From Nanobdellota archaeon (GTDB taxonomy: Archaea; Nanobdellota; Nanobdellia; Parvarchaeales; Parvarchaeaceae), in NCBI GenBank assembly GCA_021836125.1, contig JAKBJF010000007.1, forward strand, positions 1-36,119: a stretch of DNA of 36,119 bases. The letters are read 5' to 3'. A model generated the notes under the pieces. It saw only the letters and a list, made by a program, of their open reading frames with translations, did not search any database and had not been told where the DNA came from. The number at the start of each line of letters is the position of its first letter. Position 1 is the first letter of the stretch. The translations under genes were made by a program, and so were the position numbers. This document shows, in pieces, positions 15,531-22,606 of the stretch.

Positions 15531-16409
15531 ATGGAAACATTAAACTTAGGAAAAAAGAACGTGGTCCCGAATAGCATCGAGCAGACGCTGACGATGCTTA
15601 AGTACTCTTTTCTTGATTATATAAGATCCAGAAGGTTCTTCGTTCTGCTTATAATTGCCGTAGCGGTAGCTTCCATTCTTACGGGCGTTATAGGTTATTT
15701 CAGGCCTTCCGACTCACTATCGTCACCGCTGGCGTTCTACAGCAGTTGGTGGGGAGAAAGCGGCACGTTCATAATAATACTATCTGCGATATTCTTCGGA
15801 GGCGATGCTATATCCGGCGAATTCCAGAACAAGACGGGCTATTTCCTGGTGGGTAACCCGATACGTCGGTCTGCAATTTACATAGGGAAGTGGCTGGCGG
15901 CGCTTATAGCATCTCTTGCTGTTCTTGCGGTGTTCGCTCTGATGACAATAGGAAACGGGTTTTATTATTTCGGCTCGGCTGGCGTGCCAAACCAGTTTTT
16001 GGAATCGCTTGGTTTTTCCGTTTTGTACATGATTTCTGCCTTAGGACTAACCTTCTTCTTTAGTTCCATGTTTAAGAGTAGCACTGTCGCGATCCTTACC
16101 ACAGTCATACTGCTGCTGTTTGTCTTTTCGCTTGTGCAGACACTGGTAGCGGATCTGGCTCATGTGGAACCCTGGTTTATGATAACTTACGGTGCGCAGA
16201 TAATTGGAAACGTGCTGATGAACCCTTATCCGCCACCGACGAGTACTGTTAGCAGTTTTTCAGGCGGACCTCCCGGAGGATTCCGTGGCGGTTCATCGGT
16301 AGCAGCCTATAATGCTACGATACCTGAGGGGATAATAATCTTAGTCGTTTATTTCTTTGTTACTATGATAGTAGGGCTCGTGCTGTTCGAAAGAAAAGAA
16401 TTTACATAG
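15531..16409 (+). CDS. ABC-2 type transporter permease
   Basis: The 292-residue protein has six predicted membrane spans. The first is FFVLLIIAVAVASILTGVIG after a 35-residue cytosolic start, and the last is IIILVVYFFVTMIVGLVLF. A GDAISGEFQNKTGYFLVGNP loop after span two matches the ABC-2 permease pattern, in which this cytoplasmic stretch couples to the ATPase. A glycine/proline-rich extracytoplasmic loop (SSFSGGPPGGFRGGSSVAAY) lies before the last span. With the preceding ATPase it forms a complete exporter, probably as a dimer of each subunit. The transported compound cannot be told from sequence. It is followed by a short frameshifted gene. Confidence 0.9.
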   Translation: METLNLGKKNVVPNSIEQTLTMLKYSFLDYIRSRRFFVLLIIAVAVASILTGVIGYFRPSDSLSSPLAFYSSWWGESGTFIIILSAIFFGGDAISGEFQNKTGYFLVGNPIRRSAIYIGKWLAALIASLAVLAVFALMTIGNGFYYFGSAGVPNQFLESLGFSVLYMISALGLTFFFSSMFKSSTVAILTTVILLLFVFSLVQTLVADLAHVEPWFMITYGAQIIGNVLMNPYPPPTSTVSSFSGGPPGGFRGGSSVAAYNATIPEGIIILVVYFFVTMIVGLVLFERKEFT

Positions 16410-16489
16410 TCGGCACCATCCTTCTACAGACTCATGAAAAGGACAGGTTTAGGTTTTAAATACAAAAAAGCATCTATAAATAACTGGCA

Positions 16490-16716
16490 ATGGCAGAGAA
16501 GTATACTAGCCTAGAAAATATTCTAAGAGACGTCTCAAACGATAAATTGATGGTTCTGAAGCTTATGAACTGGCGTTTGACCCGATTTTCGGAATAAACT
16601 ATAATCCAGTGCTTACAGAGGCTAATAAAATAAAACTTAGCGAAACATATTATACGTGTGCGTTTGAGGAGTTATGTCGCTCAACTGTGCTCAAAGCCAT
16701 TAAGAGAGTTTTTTAG
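16490..16716 (+). pseudogene. Frameshifted small gene of unknown function (two frames joined)
   Basis: A start at 16490, with TTTTAAATAC (16454-16463) about 30 bases before it, opens MAEKYTSLENILRDVSNDK and then meets a stop at 35 codons. At 16544-16546 a shift of one base back (equivalent to one missing A in AAA) opens a second frame. That frame reads IDGSEAYELAFDPIFGINYN and continues to a TAG at 16714-16716, for a joined product of 75 residues. Its N-terminus resembles the 13842 protein (MEEKTSLDEI versus MAEKYTSLENI). The break is a real mutation or a sequencing error in a short A-run. Its end overlaps the end of the convergent gene at 16681 by 36 bases. Confidence 0.5.
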
Positions 16717-17211
16717 CTCCTGCGTTCTTTGCCAATCGCGCTCGCTCATCTCCGCGAGCATCTTTCGCTTTCGCATCTTTGCTTTACCTATCCCTTCTTC
16801 ACGCACTCTTCTGTGTTCGTAGGCTTTCTTGTCTCTTTCTATTATGCCTCTTTGTTTTAGGAGCCTGCGCATTGCCATACGCCACTGTTTGTCATTGTCT
16901 GAGAAATTTACTTGGTATTCATATTTACTATGACCGGAATAATTGACCTTAAGCACAAGTTTCCCTTTATAATATAGCCCTAATCTGTCCCATTCGCCGT
17001 AAGCACCGGAAAAACCATGGTCCAAGTCCGCAGTAAAACCGTGGTAATTTCCAAGATACCATTTGACTTCATTATTGCGGGATGAGTTTAAACCATAATC
17101 CTTTGTAGTAGAGCCGGTACCCAAACGGACAGCCGCTTTATCCCAAAAATTGATTATCTTAAAAAGCTCCTCTTCATTTTCAATCAACCCTTCCAGCTCA
17201 GAATTATCCAT
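16681..17211 (-). CDS. Unknown protein, relative of the 13842-14360 gene product
   Basis: The 176-residue protein has a helical N-terminus (EELFKIINFWDKAAVRLG), a central region rich in Gly/Tyr and beta strands (HGFSGAYGEWDRLGLYYKGK), and a very basic C-terminal helix (KKAYEHRRVREEGIGKAKMR). It shares plan and scattered positions with the protein at 13842-14360 and lies on the other side of the ABC exporter, in opposite orientation. A minus-strand ACTATAAATT near 17245 and GGGTG before the ATG support the start. The basic tail could bind nucleic acid (inference). No family is recognised. Confidence 0.65.
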   Translation of the reverse strand: MDNSELEGLIENEEELFKIINFWDKAAVRLGTGSTTKDYGLNSSRNNEVKWYLGNYHGFTADLDHGFSGAYGEWDRLGLYYKGKLVLKVNYSGHSKYEYQVNFSDNDKQWRMAMRRLLKQRGIIERDKKAYEHRRVREEGIGKAKMRKRKMLAEMSERDWQRTQELKNSLNGFEHS

Positions 17212-17226
17212 AACAACACCCTTTAA

Positions 17227-17427
17227 ACTTTAGGCACTGCTACAATTTATAGTTTGGAAGGTCATAGAAATGATAACATAGAATTACGTAATCGGATAAT
17301 GTCGATAACGCCAGAAGAGCGTAAACGGTTGGGAATAAACAAAAGCACGCTATGGTATAGGCAAAAGGCTATAAAGGAAGGAAATAAAAGTAAGGTCTAT
17401 AGCAAAACGTTGCAGAAGTTATCTTAG
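17227..17427 (+). pseudogene. Remnant resembling the C-terminal end of an archaeal Cas1
   Basis: A 66-codon open stretch (after a stop at 17224, no convincing start, ending in TAG at 17425-17427) reads ELRNRIMSITPEERKRLGIN, then KSTLWYRQKAIKEG and KVYSKTLQKLS. The pattern of a short helix, G-[IF]-x-K-x-T-L-[WH]-Y, a basic helix and a final x-x-x-L-x-x-[LV] is what I recall from the C-termini of several archaeal Cas1 integrases. The rest of Cas1, Cas2 and any CRISPR array are absent nearby. An ATG at 17299 could make a 42-residue stand-alone peptide, so a small DNA-binding gene is the alternative. The assignment is from memory of family sequences and is uncertain. Confidence 0.45.
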
Positions 17428-17436
17428 TAAAATTTA

Positions 17437-19077
17437 CTAACCACCTTGAGATAAGGTTTCAACCTTGTTCTTAAAATCATTAAAATCAACTAGGTTTAAT
17501 TTATTATCACTTAAACCTATAATTTTAACTTCAAGTTGTTTTTCTTTATCATACAAAATTCCCGCTCTATGCTTTTTTAGTCTATCTTCTATTTCTTCTA
17601 AGTGAATCAATGCAGATATCGGTCTAAGAATTACTTCAATCTTTTTATAATAGTCATTCCCTTTATATTTTAAAATTGTTTCATCGAATTTCTTCATTGG
17701 CTCCAAAGTGCCAACAAACGTTTCGATTTCTATAGCTGTAGACACACCATTTTCAGTATATGTAATGTCGGGCACAATATTGCCGTCTAAAGATTTCGCT
17801 TCGCTTTTAAGTATGCCCCGCTCTGTTAAATCTGTTAAAAATTTATATAAATCATTTCCAAACTTCTCTTTTTCATGATAATCTCGCCACAATGCCATGA
17901 TTAGTATTGAATATGTAACTACTTTTAATGGAAACTGCGTTACATCGGTTTCATTGTCTCTGTTTCGTCGAACAAACATAGAAAATTCATACATCAACTT
18001 AGAAAGCGACATTTGATAATTTTCTAAACCTTGTTTAAAACCACCTATTGCGCCTAATATCCCGTAAACAAGCGCATCATTTTTATTCTCCTGATTTAGT
18101 AAAAGGATGTCTATTGCGTCTTCCGTAGCCTTTTGTAATTCAGTTTTAGTGTAATTAGATATTTTGTTAGGTACAATAATAATTAGTATACCAAATGTTT
18201 GTAATAAACCGACGTTAAGGCGAGGCACCGTGGCCTTAATGAACTTGTCCAAGTCCGTTTTTTCGTTACAATCCCATACTTCTATCTTGTTATCTAAGCT
18301 AAATTCATCTAAAGAAAATTCTGTAAGCCTGTCAACTAAAACATTATCTTCATCATCAACTGGTTTACGGAAGGTTATTGACGGATATTCCGATTTTAGC
18401 TCTCTAAACAGCTCTTTCAATGCGTATATTATTGCATAACGCCAGTCGTTATCTTGTTCTGTCCTGTTTTCTTTGCTTTCTGCTAATATAACTATTATCG
18501 GCTTTCTATTTCTATCACTGGTTCCCCTAGGAAAGCGTTCTGATTTTTCTTTTGGATTATTAGGATTGTCGTTTACAATACCGCAAACAGATTCAAAATC
18601 TGGTATTCCCTCCATAACATTATGTGCAATCCTGTAAATTAAAAAACTTCTTTTAATTAATTTCTTGCTTAAACTGAGTCTTACTCCTTTTGTGTAGTTG
18701 ATAGTAAACGACGTAATCGACTTTATAATTTTATTTAGAGTTTGAAAATGCGTATACTGCACGTCTTTGATAGTTAAAGTTAATTTGCGTTCTGGCAACG
18801 TCTCTTTCAACTGTTGTTTTTGTAGTGAGGTATTCAATACGCCCGTCTTAGTGTCATTTGATTTTAATATTCTAATTGTCAATTTATTATGTAAACTAAT
18901 TCGTGCATTTGCATTAATTTTACTTGTTTTTATATTGAGTTTAGGCAAAAGCTGCTGTTTATAATTGGTTATAAAGTAATGTAAGTTACTTTTCCGATAT
19001 TTATCGGATTTAATTTTGCTCCTTTGCTTTCTTTTTCTTCTCTTATAAGGTTTTGTTTTTTGCTTAGTTTTTTCCAT
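17437..19077 (-). CDS. Unknown protein with a possible PD-(D/E)XK-like C-terminal domain
   Basis: The 546-residue protein begins with a very basic tail (MEKTKQKTKPYKRRKRKQR...), typical of nucleic-acid binding. A middle part has alternating strands and helices (KPIIVILAES, IEVWDCNEK, FGILIIIVPNK) suggestive of a Rossmann-like fold. A helical part follows, then about residues 421-546, where PDITY (D437) and AIEIET (E450, E452) resemble the D...E-x-K core of PD-(D/E)XK nucleases with the Lys position taken by Glu. No ATP-binding motif is seen. The gene is much more AT-rich than the core genes around it. Its start overlaps the end of the upstream 422-residue gene by 14 bases, so they form one operon. 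It is probably a mobile-element or defence gene; this is inferred from context. Confidence 0.7.
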   Translation of the reverse strand: MEKTKQKTKPYKRRKRKQRSKIKSDKYRKSNLHYFITNYKQQLLPKLNIKTSKINANARISLHNKLTIRILKSNDTKTGVLNTSLQKQQLKETLPERKLTLTIKDVQYTHFQTLNKIIKSITSFTINYTKGVRLSLSKKLIKRSFLIYRIAHNVMEGIPDFESVCGIVNDNPNNPKEKSERFPRGTSDRNRKPIIVILAESKENRTEQDNDWRYAIIYALKELFRELKSEYPSITFRKPVDDEDNVLVDRLTEFSLDEFSLDNKIEVWDCNEKTDLDKFIKATVPRLNVGLLQTFGILIIIVPNKISNYTKTELQKATEDAIDILLLNQENKNDALVYGILGAIGGFKQGLENYQMSLSKLMYEFSMFVRRNRDNETDVTQFPLKVVTYSILIMALWRDYHEKEKFGNDLYKFLTDLTERGILKSEAKSLDGNIVPDITYTENGVSTAIEIETFVGTLEPMKKFDETILKYKGNDYYKKIEVILRPISALIHLEEIEDRLKKHRAGILYDKEKQLEVKIIGLSDNKLNLVDFNDFKNKVETLSQGG

Positions 19078-20332
19078 TTATTACATCACAAAGTGCTTCC
19101 GCGTAGTGTGTATTGGGTAACGTTATTTTAATTTCGACTATTTCCTTTTCAGTGGTTTTACAAATATCCGAAACAAAACCGATCTTAGCAAAGGTTTTTA
19201 ATAATTCTATAGTTTGTTCCTTTGTTACACTCCTATTTTTAAGTTCAGTTTTTCTGCCGTAATCGCCCCTATATCCAAACCACTTGTTAGAGATGGAAAT
19301 TAATCTATCGTTTTTATTAAAAGCTAGATACAGGTCTCTCGAAGGTTCGTAAGAGTCTATCGCACAGGATATCGCAGCTAGGACTTCTCTCTCAAAATCG
19401 ATATTTCCATTAACTCCTATTTTGTATTGTGTTAATCTCAGCTCTTTATTTGGTCGATTTAAAACCTCCCACAATTCCATTAAGTTTTCAATCACACTAG
19501 TAGGTCTCTTTTCTTTTTTATTATAATCTATATAGTCACTGCAGGGTTCAAATGCAATCATAGCCTTTGGAGAGGCTTCGATTTTATTAAACTCTTTGTC
19601 TACAAACGAAAAGCCAAATAATTCTAGAAATTTTCTCAGGTTATTATCTTTTGCAGAGAAATACTTAGTAGACAATTCTTCAATAGTAGATAAATTTAAA
19701 GTGAAGAGAAATCTTACATATTCATTAAGTATTAAGTTGGTAATTTCATTTGGGGTCTGTTCTCTAACAAGAAGCTCTATGCCACTCTGTTTGTTATCCA
19801 TTTCTGATGGTAGCAGGGCGTTAAATTCCTCTCCTGTAAGTTCTAAATACCCCCTATTGGGGGGCATGCCTTTATTCCTTAACTTGTCACAAAGTCTGGT
19901 TGTTTTTTCATTCAGCTCCTTTATATATACTATCATTGGCGATTTATCTTTTATCCCGACCTTTATAGAATTATTTTTATAAAAATCCTGCTGGCATGCT
20001 AAGCTTTCATTAAAGCTATCTATATTGCCTGCGTAAAGCCCAAAGACATTATACATAAATTTAGCAAATCCATTGGGATCCTCACTACCGCCAAATAACA
20101 TTATGGCAATTTTATCTGCTGGAAGTCCGAGTCGTTCAGAAAATTGTTCATTTGTCACTTTTTTGTGCAACATCTCATAGAAATCGAGAAATTTCTTTGT
20201 ACTGTTATTTAGGGCAAAGATTGGTTCAAATAGTTTTTCTCGCCAATTTTCTAGGTTAGATACTTCCTCTGCCTGCAGTTCATTATTGAAAGTATTATTT
20301 TCTGAGGGCCTTTCTCTTGGATTATCTTCCAT
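19064..20332 (-). CDS. Unknown protein, first gene of the AT-rich accessory operon
   Basis: I do not recognise this 422-residue protein. It is soluble, with no membrane span, signal peptide or Walker motif. Residues 60-80 (TNEQFSERLGLPADKIAIML) have the spacing of a helix-turn-helix and could bind DNA. The rest mixes charged helices with short strands. The C-terminal 70 residues (RSVTKEQTIELLKTFAKIGF...) look like a winged helix or small alpha/beta domain. It is translationally coupled to the downstream 546-residue gene. Upstream lie two mutually exclusive hairpins (20412-20447). Base composition, isolation from core genes and closeness to tRNA-Gln and a possible Cas1 remnant suggest acquired DNA. 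Confidence 0.7.
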   Translation of the reverse strand: MEDNPRERPSENNTFNNELQAEEVSNLENWREKLFEPIFALNNSTKKFLDFYEMLHKKVTNEQFSERLGLPADKIAIMLFGGSEDPNGFAKFMYNVFGLYAGNIDSFNESLACQQDFYKNNSIKVGIKDKSPMIVYIKELNEKTTRLCDKLRNKGMPPNRGYLELTGEEFNALLPSEMDNKQSGIELLVREQTPNEITNLILNEYVRFLFTLNLSTIEELSTKYFSAKDNNLRKFLELFGFSFVDKEFNKIEASPKAMIAFEPCSDYIDYNKKEKRPTSVIENLMELWEVLNRPNKELRLTQYKIGVNGNIDFEREVLAAISCAIDSYEPSRDLYLAFNKNDRLISISNKWFGYRGDYGRKTELKNRSVTKEQTIELLKTFAKIGFVSDICKTTEKEIVEIKITLPNTHYAEALCDVINGKN

Positions 20333-20411
20333 GTACTATTAGAGAAACTTTAGCCTTAAAAGGTAGTCCAATTTCCGAGAGATAGCACTGAAAAGAGTAC
20401 CATTTGCGTGA

Positions 20412-20447
20412 GATGGCATTATCCCGCCATCTTTATTGAGGGATAAT
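20412..20447. promoter_or_regulatory. Two mutually exclusive hairpins
   Basis: GATGGC (20412-20417) pairs with GCCATC (20426-20431) around an eight-base loop. That loop, ATTATCCC (20418-20425), is itself the exact complement of GGGATAAT (20440-20447). Only one of the two stems can form at a time. The element lies between the YdeI-type gene end and the start of the 422-residue gene, about 80-115 bases before its ATG. It could be a terminator, a switch or a protein-binding site. Confidence 0.45.
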
Positions 20448-20483
20448 ACTATCGACCTAAAATGAGACTAAAGGTTGTAAAGA

Positions 20484-20795
20484 TTATTTATCTTTTCTCT
20501 TCTTGTCCAACAGTATCCATTTTACTGATTGGCTTAATGATTTATCTTTTCTATGAGTACATCCTATCCAACAGCAAGGTCTTCGCATTCCTTCTTTCAA
20601 CTCAGAAACGACTCTTGTAACATGCTCATCTCTTGTTTGTTGCTGCTTTGGGGAAATCGTCCAGCAAATCCACTCGTTTCTTGCTAAGGGCGTAATGTCT
20701 TCCCATTTTTCGAAAGCTTTCTTGTCTGTCGATATCGCCTCTTTTAAGTCATTTGGTATCTTGTGCACTGTTCCGGAAGATATTTTTTGTGTCAT
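20484..20795 (-). CDS. YdeI/OmpD-associated family protein
   Basis: The ATG at 20795 gives 103 residues. An in-frame TTG at 20810 is less likely because a palindromic TATA (ATTTATAAAT, 20816-20825) lies 25 bases before the ATG. The protein matches the C-terminal YdeI/OmpD-associated domain: HKIPNDLKEAI, then FEKWEDITPLARNEWICWTI, TRDEHVTRVVSELKEGMRRP and CCWIGCTHR. The ARNEWICW and RRPCCW blocks are highly characteristic. The molecular role is unclear; some bacterial members are linked to stress or peptide resistance. The family is mostly bacterial, so gene transfer is likely. Cys residues in CCWIGCTH could bind metal (inference). Confidence 0.85.
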   Translation of the reverse strand: MTQKISSGTVHKIPNDLKEAISTDKKAFEKWEDITPLARNEWICWTISPKQQQTRDEHVTRVVSELKEGMRRPCCWIGCTHRKDKSLSQSVKWILLDKKRKDK

Positions 20796-20815
20796 AACTG
20801 ACAAAATCAAGAGAA

Positions 20816-20825
20816 ATTTATAAAT
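20816..20825 (-). promoter_or_regulatory. TATA box of the YdeI-type gene
   Basis: The palindromic ATTTATAAAT is centred about 25 bases before the minus-strand ATG at 20795 and decides between that start and the upstream TTG at 20810. Confidence 0.6.
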
Positions 20826-20903
20826 CTTTTATATTTTGGCTATTTAATAAAGTAATCCAAGCAGTAGTGCAATTTCTAACTGCTGTATATATCCCCAAAT
20901 TAC

Positions 20904-20976
20904 AATAGCCCCGACCGGATTTGAACCGGTGTTTCAGGCTCCAAAGGCCTACGTGCTTGACCGCTACACTACGGGG
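20904..20976 (-). tRNA. tRNA-Gln (anticodon TTG)
   Basis: On the minus strand the acceptor stem AGCCCCG pairs with CGGGGCT, followed by discriminator A. The anticodon arm is TAGGC-CTTTGGA-GCCTG, with anticodon TTG. The T-arm is ACCGG-TTCAAAT-CCGGT and the D-arm contains TAGCGGTCAAG. CCA is not encoded. Its 3' end points towards the AT-rich accessory genes, the usual orientation when elements integrate at a tRNA. I see no second copy of the tRNA 3' end in the window to mark an attachment site. Confidence 0.93.
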
Positions 20977-21019
20977 CTTCGTATAGATAATATTGAGATT
21001 TTCACTACTAATATCTTGC

Positions 21020-22108
21020 TTACGAGACAGAAGGATCGTATTCGTATTTAGAAGACTTAAGCTTTTTACGTAAACTGTTGAAATCTTTTTCGTCCTCATA
21101 AAACAGCGGCTTAAGCTTAGTTAAGAAATCATCGATCGATTCAGTCGAATAAACGGTCTTTCCGTCTATAGTGGAAGGATAACATATCTTGTCGTTTTTT
21201 ACTTCCGACAACTGTAGTAAATGCAAGATCATATGACGCCCTTCCATGCTTTTATCCCTTGCTTTGTCTAGCAGGAAGTCCGAATATTTTACTTGTTTTC
21301 CGTTGAAGTAAACTTCTATATTCTTTGCATCGAATTTAATTAGTTCACTTGACGCTGTAGTACTAAGTTCTTCTCCAATCTCATCTAAAACTTTTTCATA
21401 AAGTTCTCCGGTAACCGGCCTGACGGTTTTTTTGCCCTTATCAATAATATAAAACTCTTTCATCGGTCCATATTCCGATTGAGATCCATCGAGCATATTA
21501 TCCAAGCTTGATGGCGCGGTCGCATCGTCATTGCGAGCCTTCTCAAGTATCTCGGTGTTGTCTTTTAGAATTAACAAAGTCGTTTCGATAATTTCTTCAT
21601 TGGCATAATCCATAAACAAGCATCTTTTGACTTTTTCTGAAACGAAATTATTTTTCCCAGCATTGAAGCCTATTGGCTTAAGATTCTTAATTTTCGAATC
21701 TATTTTTAATTTTAAGCCGACGGCGTAGACCGAGGGCAATTCGTTTCCTTTACATATTTTTGAGCCGTTTATCGGATCTATTGTCACGGCACCCGTGTCG
21801 GCATCGTAGTATTTTACCGGGCCGGCCGTTTCCAGTGGCGTAGTATCTCCTTTCATCTTGTTATTCGTGTGCAGTACATCTAACATGGAACAGGCTCCTC
21901 TCACCCTCGAGTTTTTGAGGTCGTATTCCAGTGCTATTGAATAAAGCAGTGGCTCTGAAATAGCGGATACCATATCTTTCAATGACGGAGCTTCATTTTT
22001 TGAAAGATTCAGCAAGTTTTCGGAATCCGCAGCGCATTCCAATATTTTTTCTAGATAGTCAACGTGCTGTCCTTTTTGTTCATCGCAGTATTCGGCGTTT
22101 TCTGCCAT
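21020..22108 (-). CDS. Unknown acidic protein beside tRNA-Gln
   Basis: From the ATG at 22108 the protein has 362 residues; a TTG at 22135 would add nine. It is soluble, acidic and rich in charged helices, with no signal peptide, membrane span or nucleotide-binding motif. Possible landmarks are YYDADTGAVTIDPINGSKIC, VKRCLFMDYANEEIIETTLL and the C-terminal CYPSTIDGKTVYSTESIDDF. I recognise no family. A minus-strand TTAATATAGT near 22185 could be the promoter. It lies 43 bases upstream of tRNA-Gln on the same strand and is divergent from the small coiled-coil gene at 22275. Confidence 0.7.
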   Translation of the reverse strand: MAENAEYCDEQKGQHVDYLEKILECAADSENLLNLSKNEAPSLKDMVSAISEPLLYSIALEYDLKNSRVRGACSMLDVLHTNNKMKGDTTPLETAGPVKYYDADTGAVTIDPINGSKICKGNELPSVYAVGLKLKIDSKIKNLKPIGFNAGKNNFVSEKVKRCLFMDYANEEIIETTLLILKDNTEILEKARNDDATAPSSLDNMLDGSQSEYGPMKEFYIIDKGKKTVRPVTGELYEKVLDEIGEELSTTASSELIKFDAKNIEVYFNGKQVKYSDFLLDKARDKSMEGRHMILHLLQLSEVKNDKICYPSTIDGKTVYSTESIDDFLTKLKPLFYEDEKDFNSLRKKLKSSKYEYDPSVS

Positions 22109-22244
22109 ATCTTCACGGAAGTTACGAACAGGCAAAAAGCATGCCTATTTCGCACCAGTACAGCTACTTTAGAGAGGAGACTTACTATATTAAGCTTTGT
22201 CCGTAAAATGCGGTTTTTTACACAAACGAAAAGCAGGGTGGCAC

Positions 22245-22254
22245 GTTTATAAGC
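22245..22254 (+). promoter_or_regulatory. TATA box of the small coiled-coil gene
   Basis: GTTTATAAGC is centred 25 bases before the ATG at 22275, giving a leaderless transcript. Confidence 0.55.
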
Positions 22255-22274
22255 TATAACAAATAATCAATCCT

Positions 22275-22568
22275 ATGCAGAGTGAAGACGTGTTTATAGG
22301 CGTGCCAATGGCCTCGATAGAGCTAAAACACATAGATTTGCAGACAAAATCGGAAGCCCTAGCGGCTTTGCACGAAGACATAGACGAGGACATACAACAG
22401 AAAAAGGACCTAATGGACACGCTGGCTAAAAAATTCGAAAAATTAGACGAACTTTTGCGCAGGCTGTTTGAAGATCTTAACAACGAGAGTATGAAGGGTG
22501 CTATAAAACCCGCTTTCAGGGACAAACTGGGCATAGAGGAACTCGAAAGCCAATTGGGCATGAAGTGA
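22275..22568 (+). CDS. Small coiled-coil protein of unknown function
   Basis: The 97-residue protein is dominated by a heptad-rich helix from about residue 18 to 70 (DEDIQQKKDLMDTLAKKFEK, LDELLRRLFEDL), strongly predicting a coiled coil. It ends GIEELESQLGMK. No family is recognised. A well-placed TATA box and a position directly before tRNA-Leu support it as a real gene. It might be a structural or adaptor protein. Confidence 0.7.
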   Translation: MQSEDVFIGVPMASIELKHIDLQTKSEALAALHEDIDEDIQQKKDLMDTLAKKFEKLDELLRRLFEDLNNESMKGAIKPAFRDKLGIEELESQLGMK

Positions 22569-22606
22569 TATCCTTTTAATTTAGGAAAAATAGTTATAAT
22601 TCTTAT

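Noticed and set aside
16540-16550. Programmed -1 frameshifting site in the small broken gene
   Set aside because: The sequence GATAAATT is not a classical slippery heptamer and no downstream stimulatory structure was evident; a lost A is simpler.
20890-20910. Second copy of the tRNA-Gln 3' end as an attachment site
   Set aside because: No matching stretch longer than six bases (AGCCCC near 14364) was found by eye in the window.
20818-21099. Minus-strand frame of 93 codons
   Set aside because: It runs straight through tRNA-Gln and overlaps the end of the 362-residue gene; no own promoter or similarity.
13651-22260. Search for a CRISPR array near the possible Cas1 remnant
   Set aside because: No regularly spaced direct repeats were seen in the intergenic stretches.
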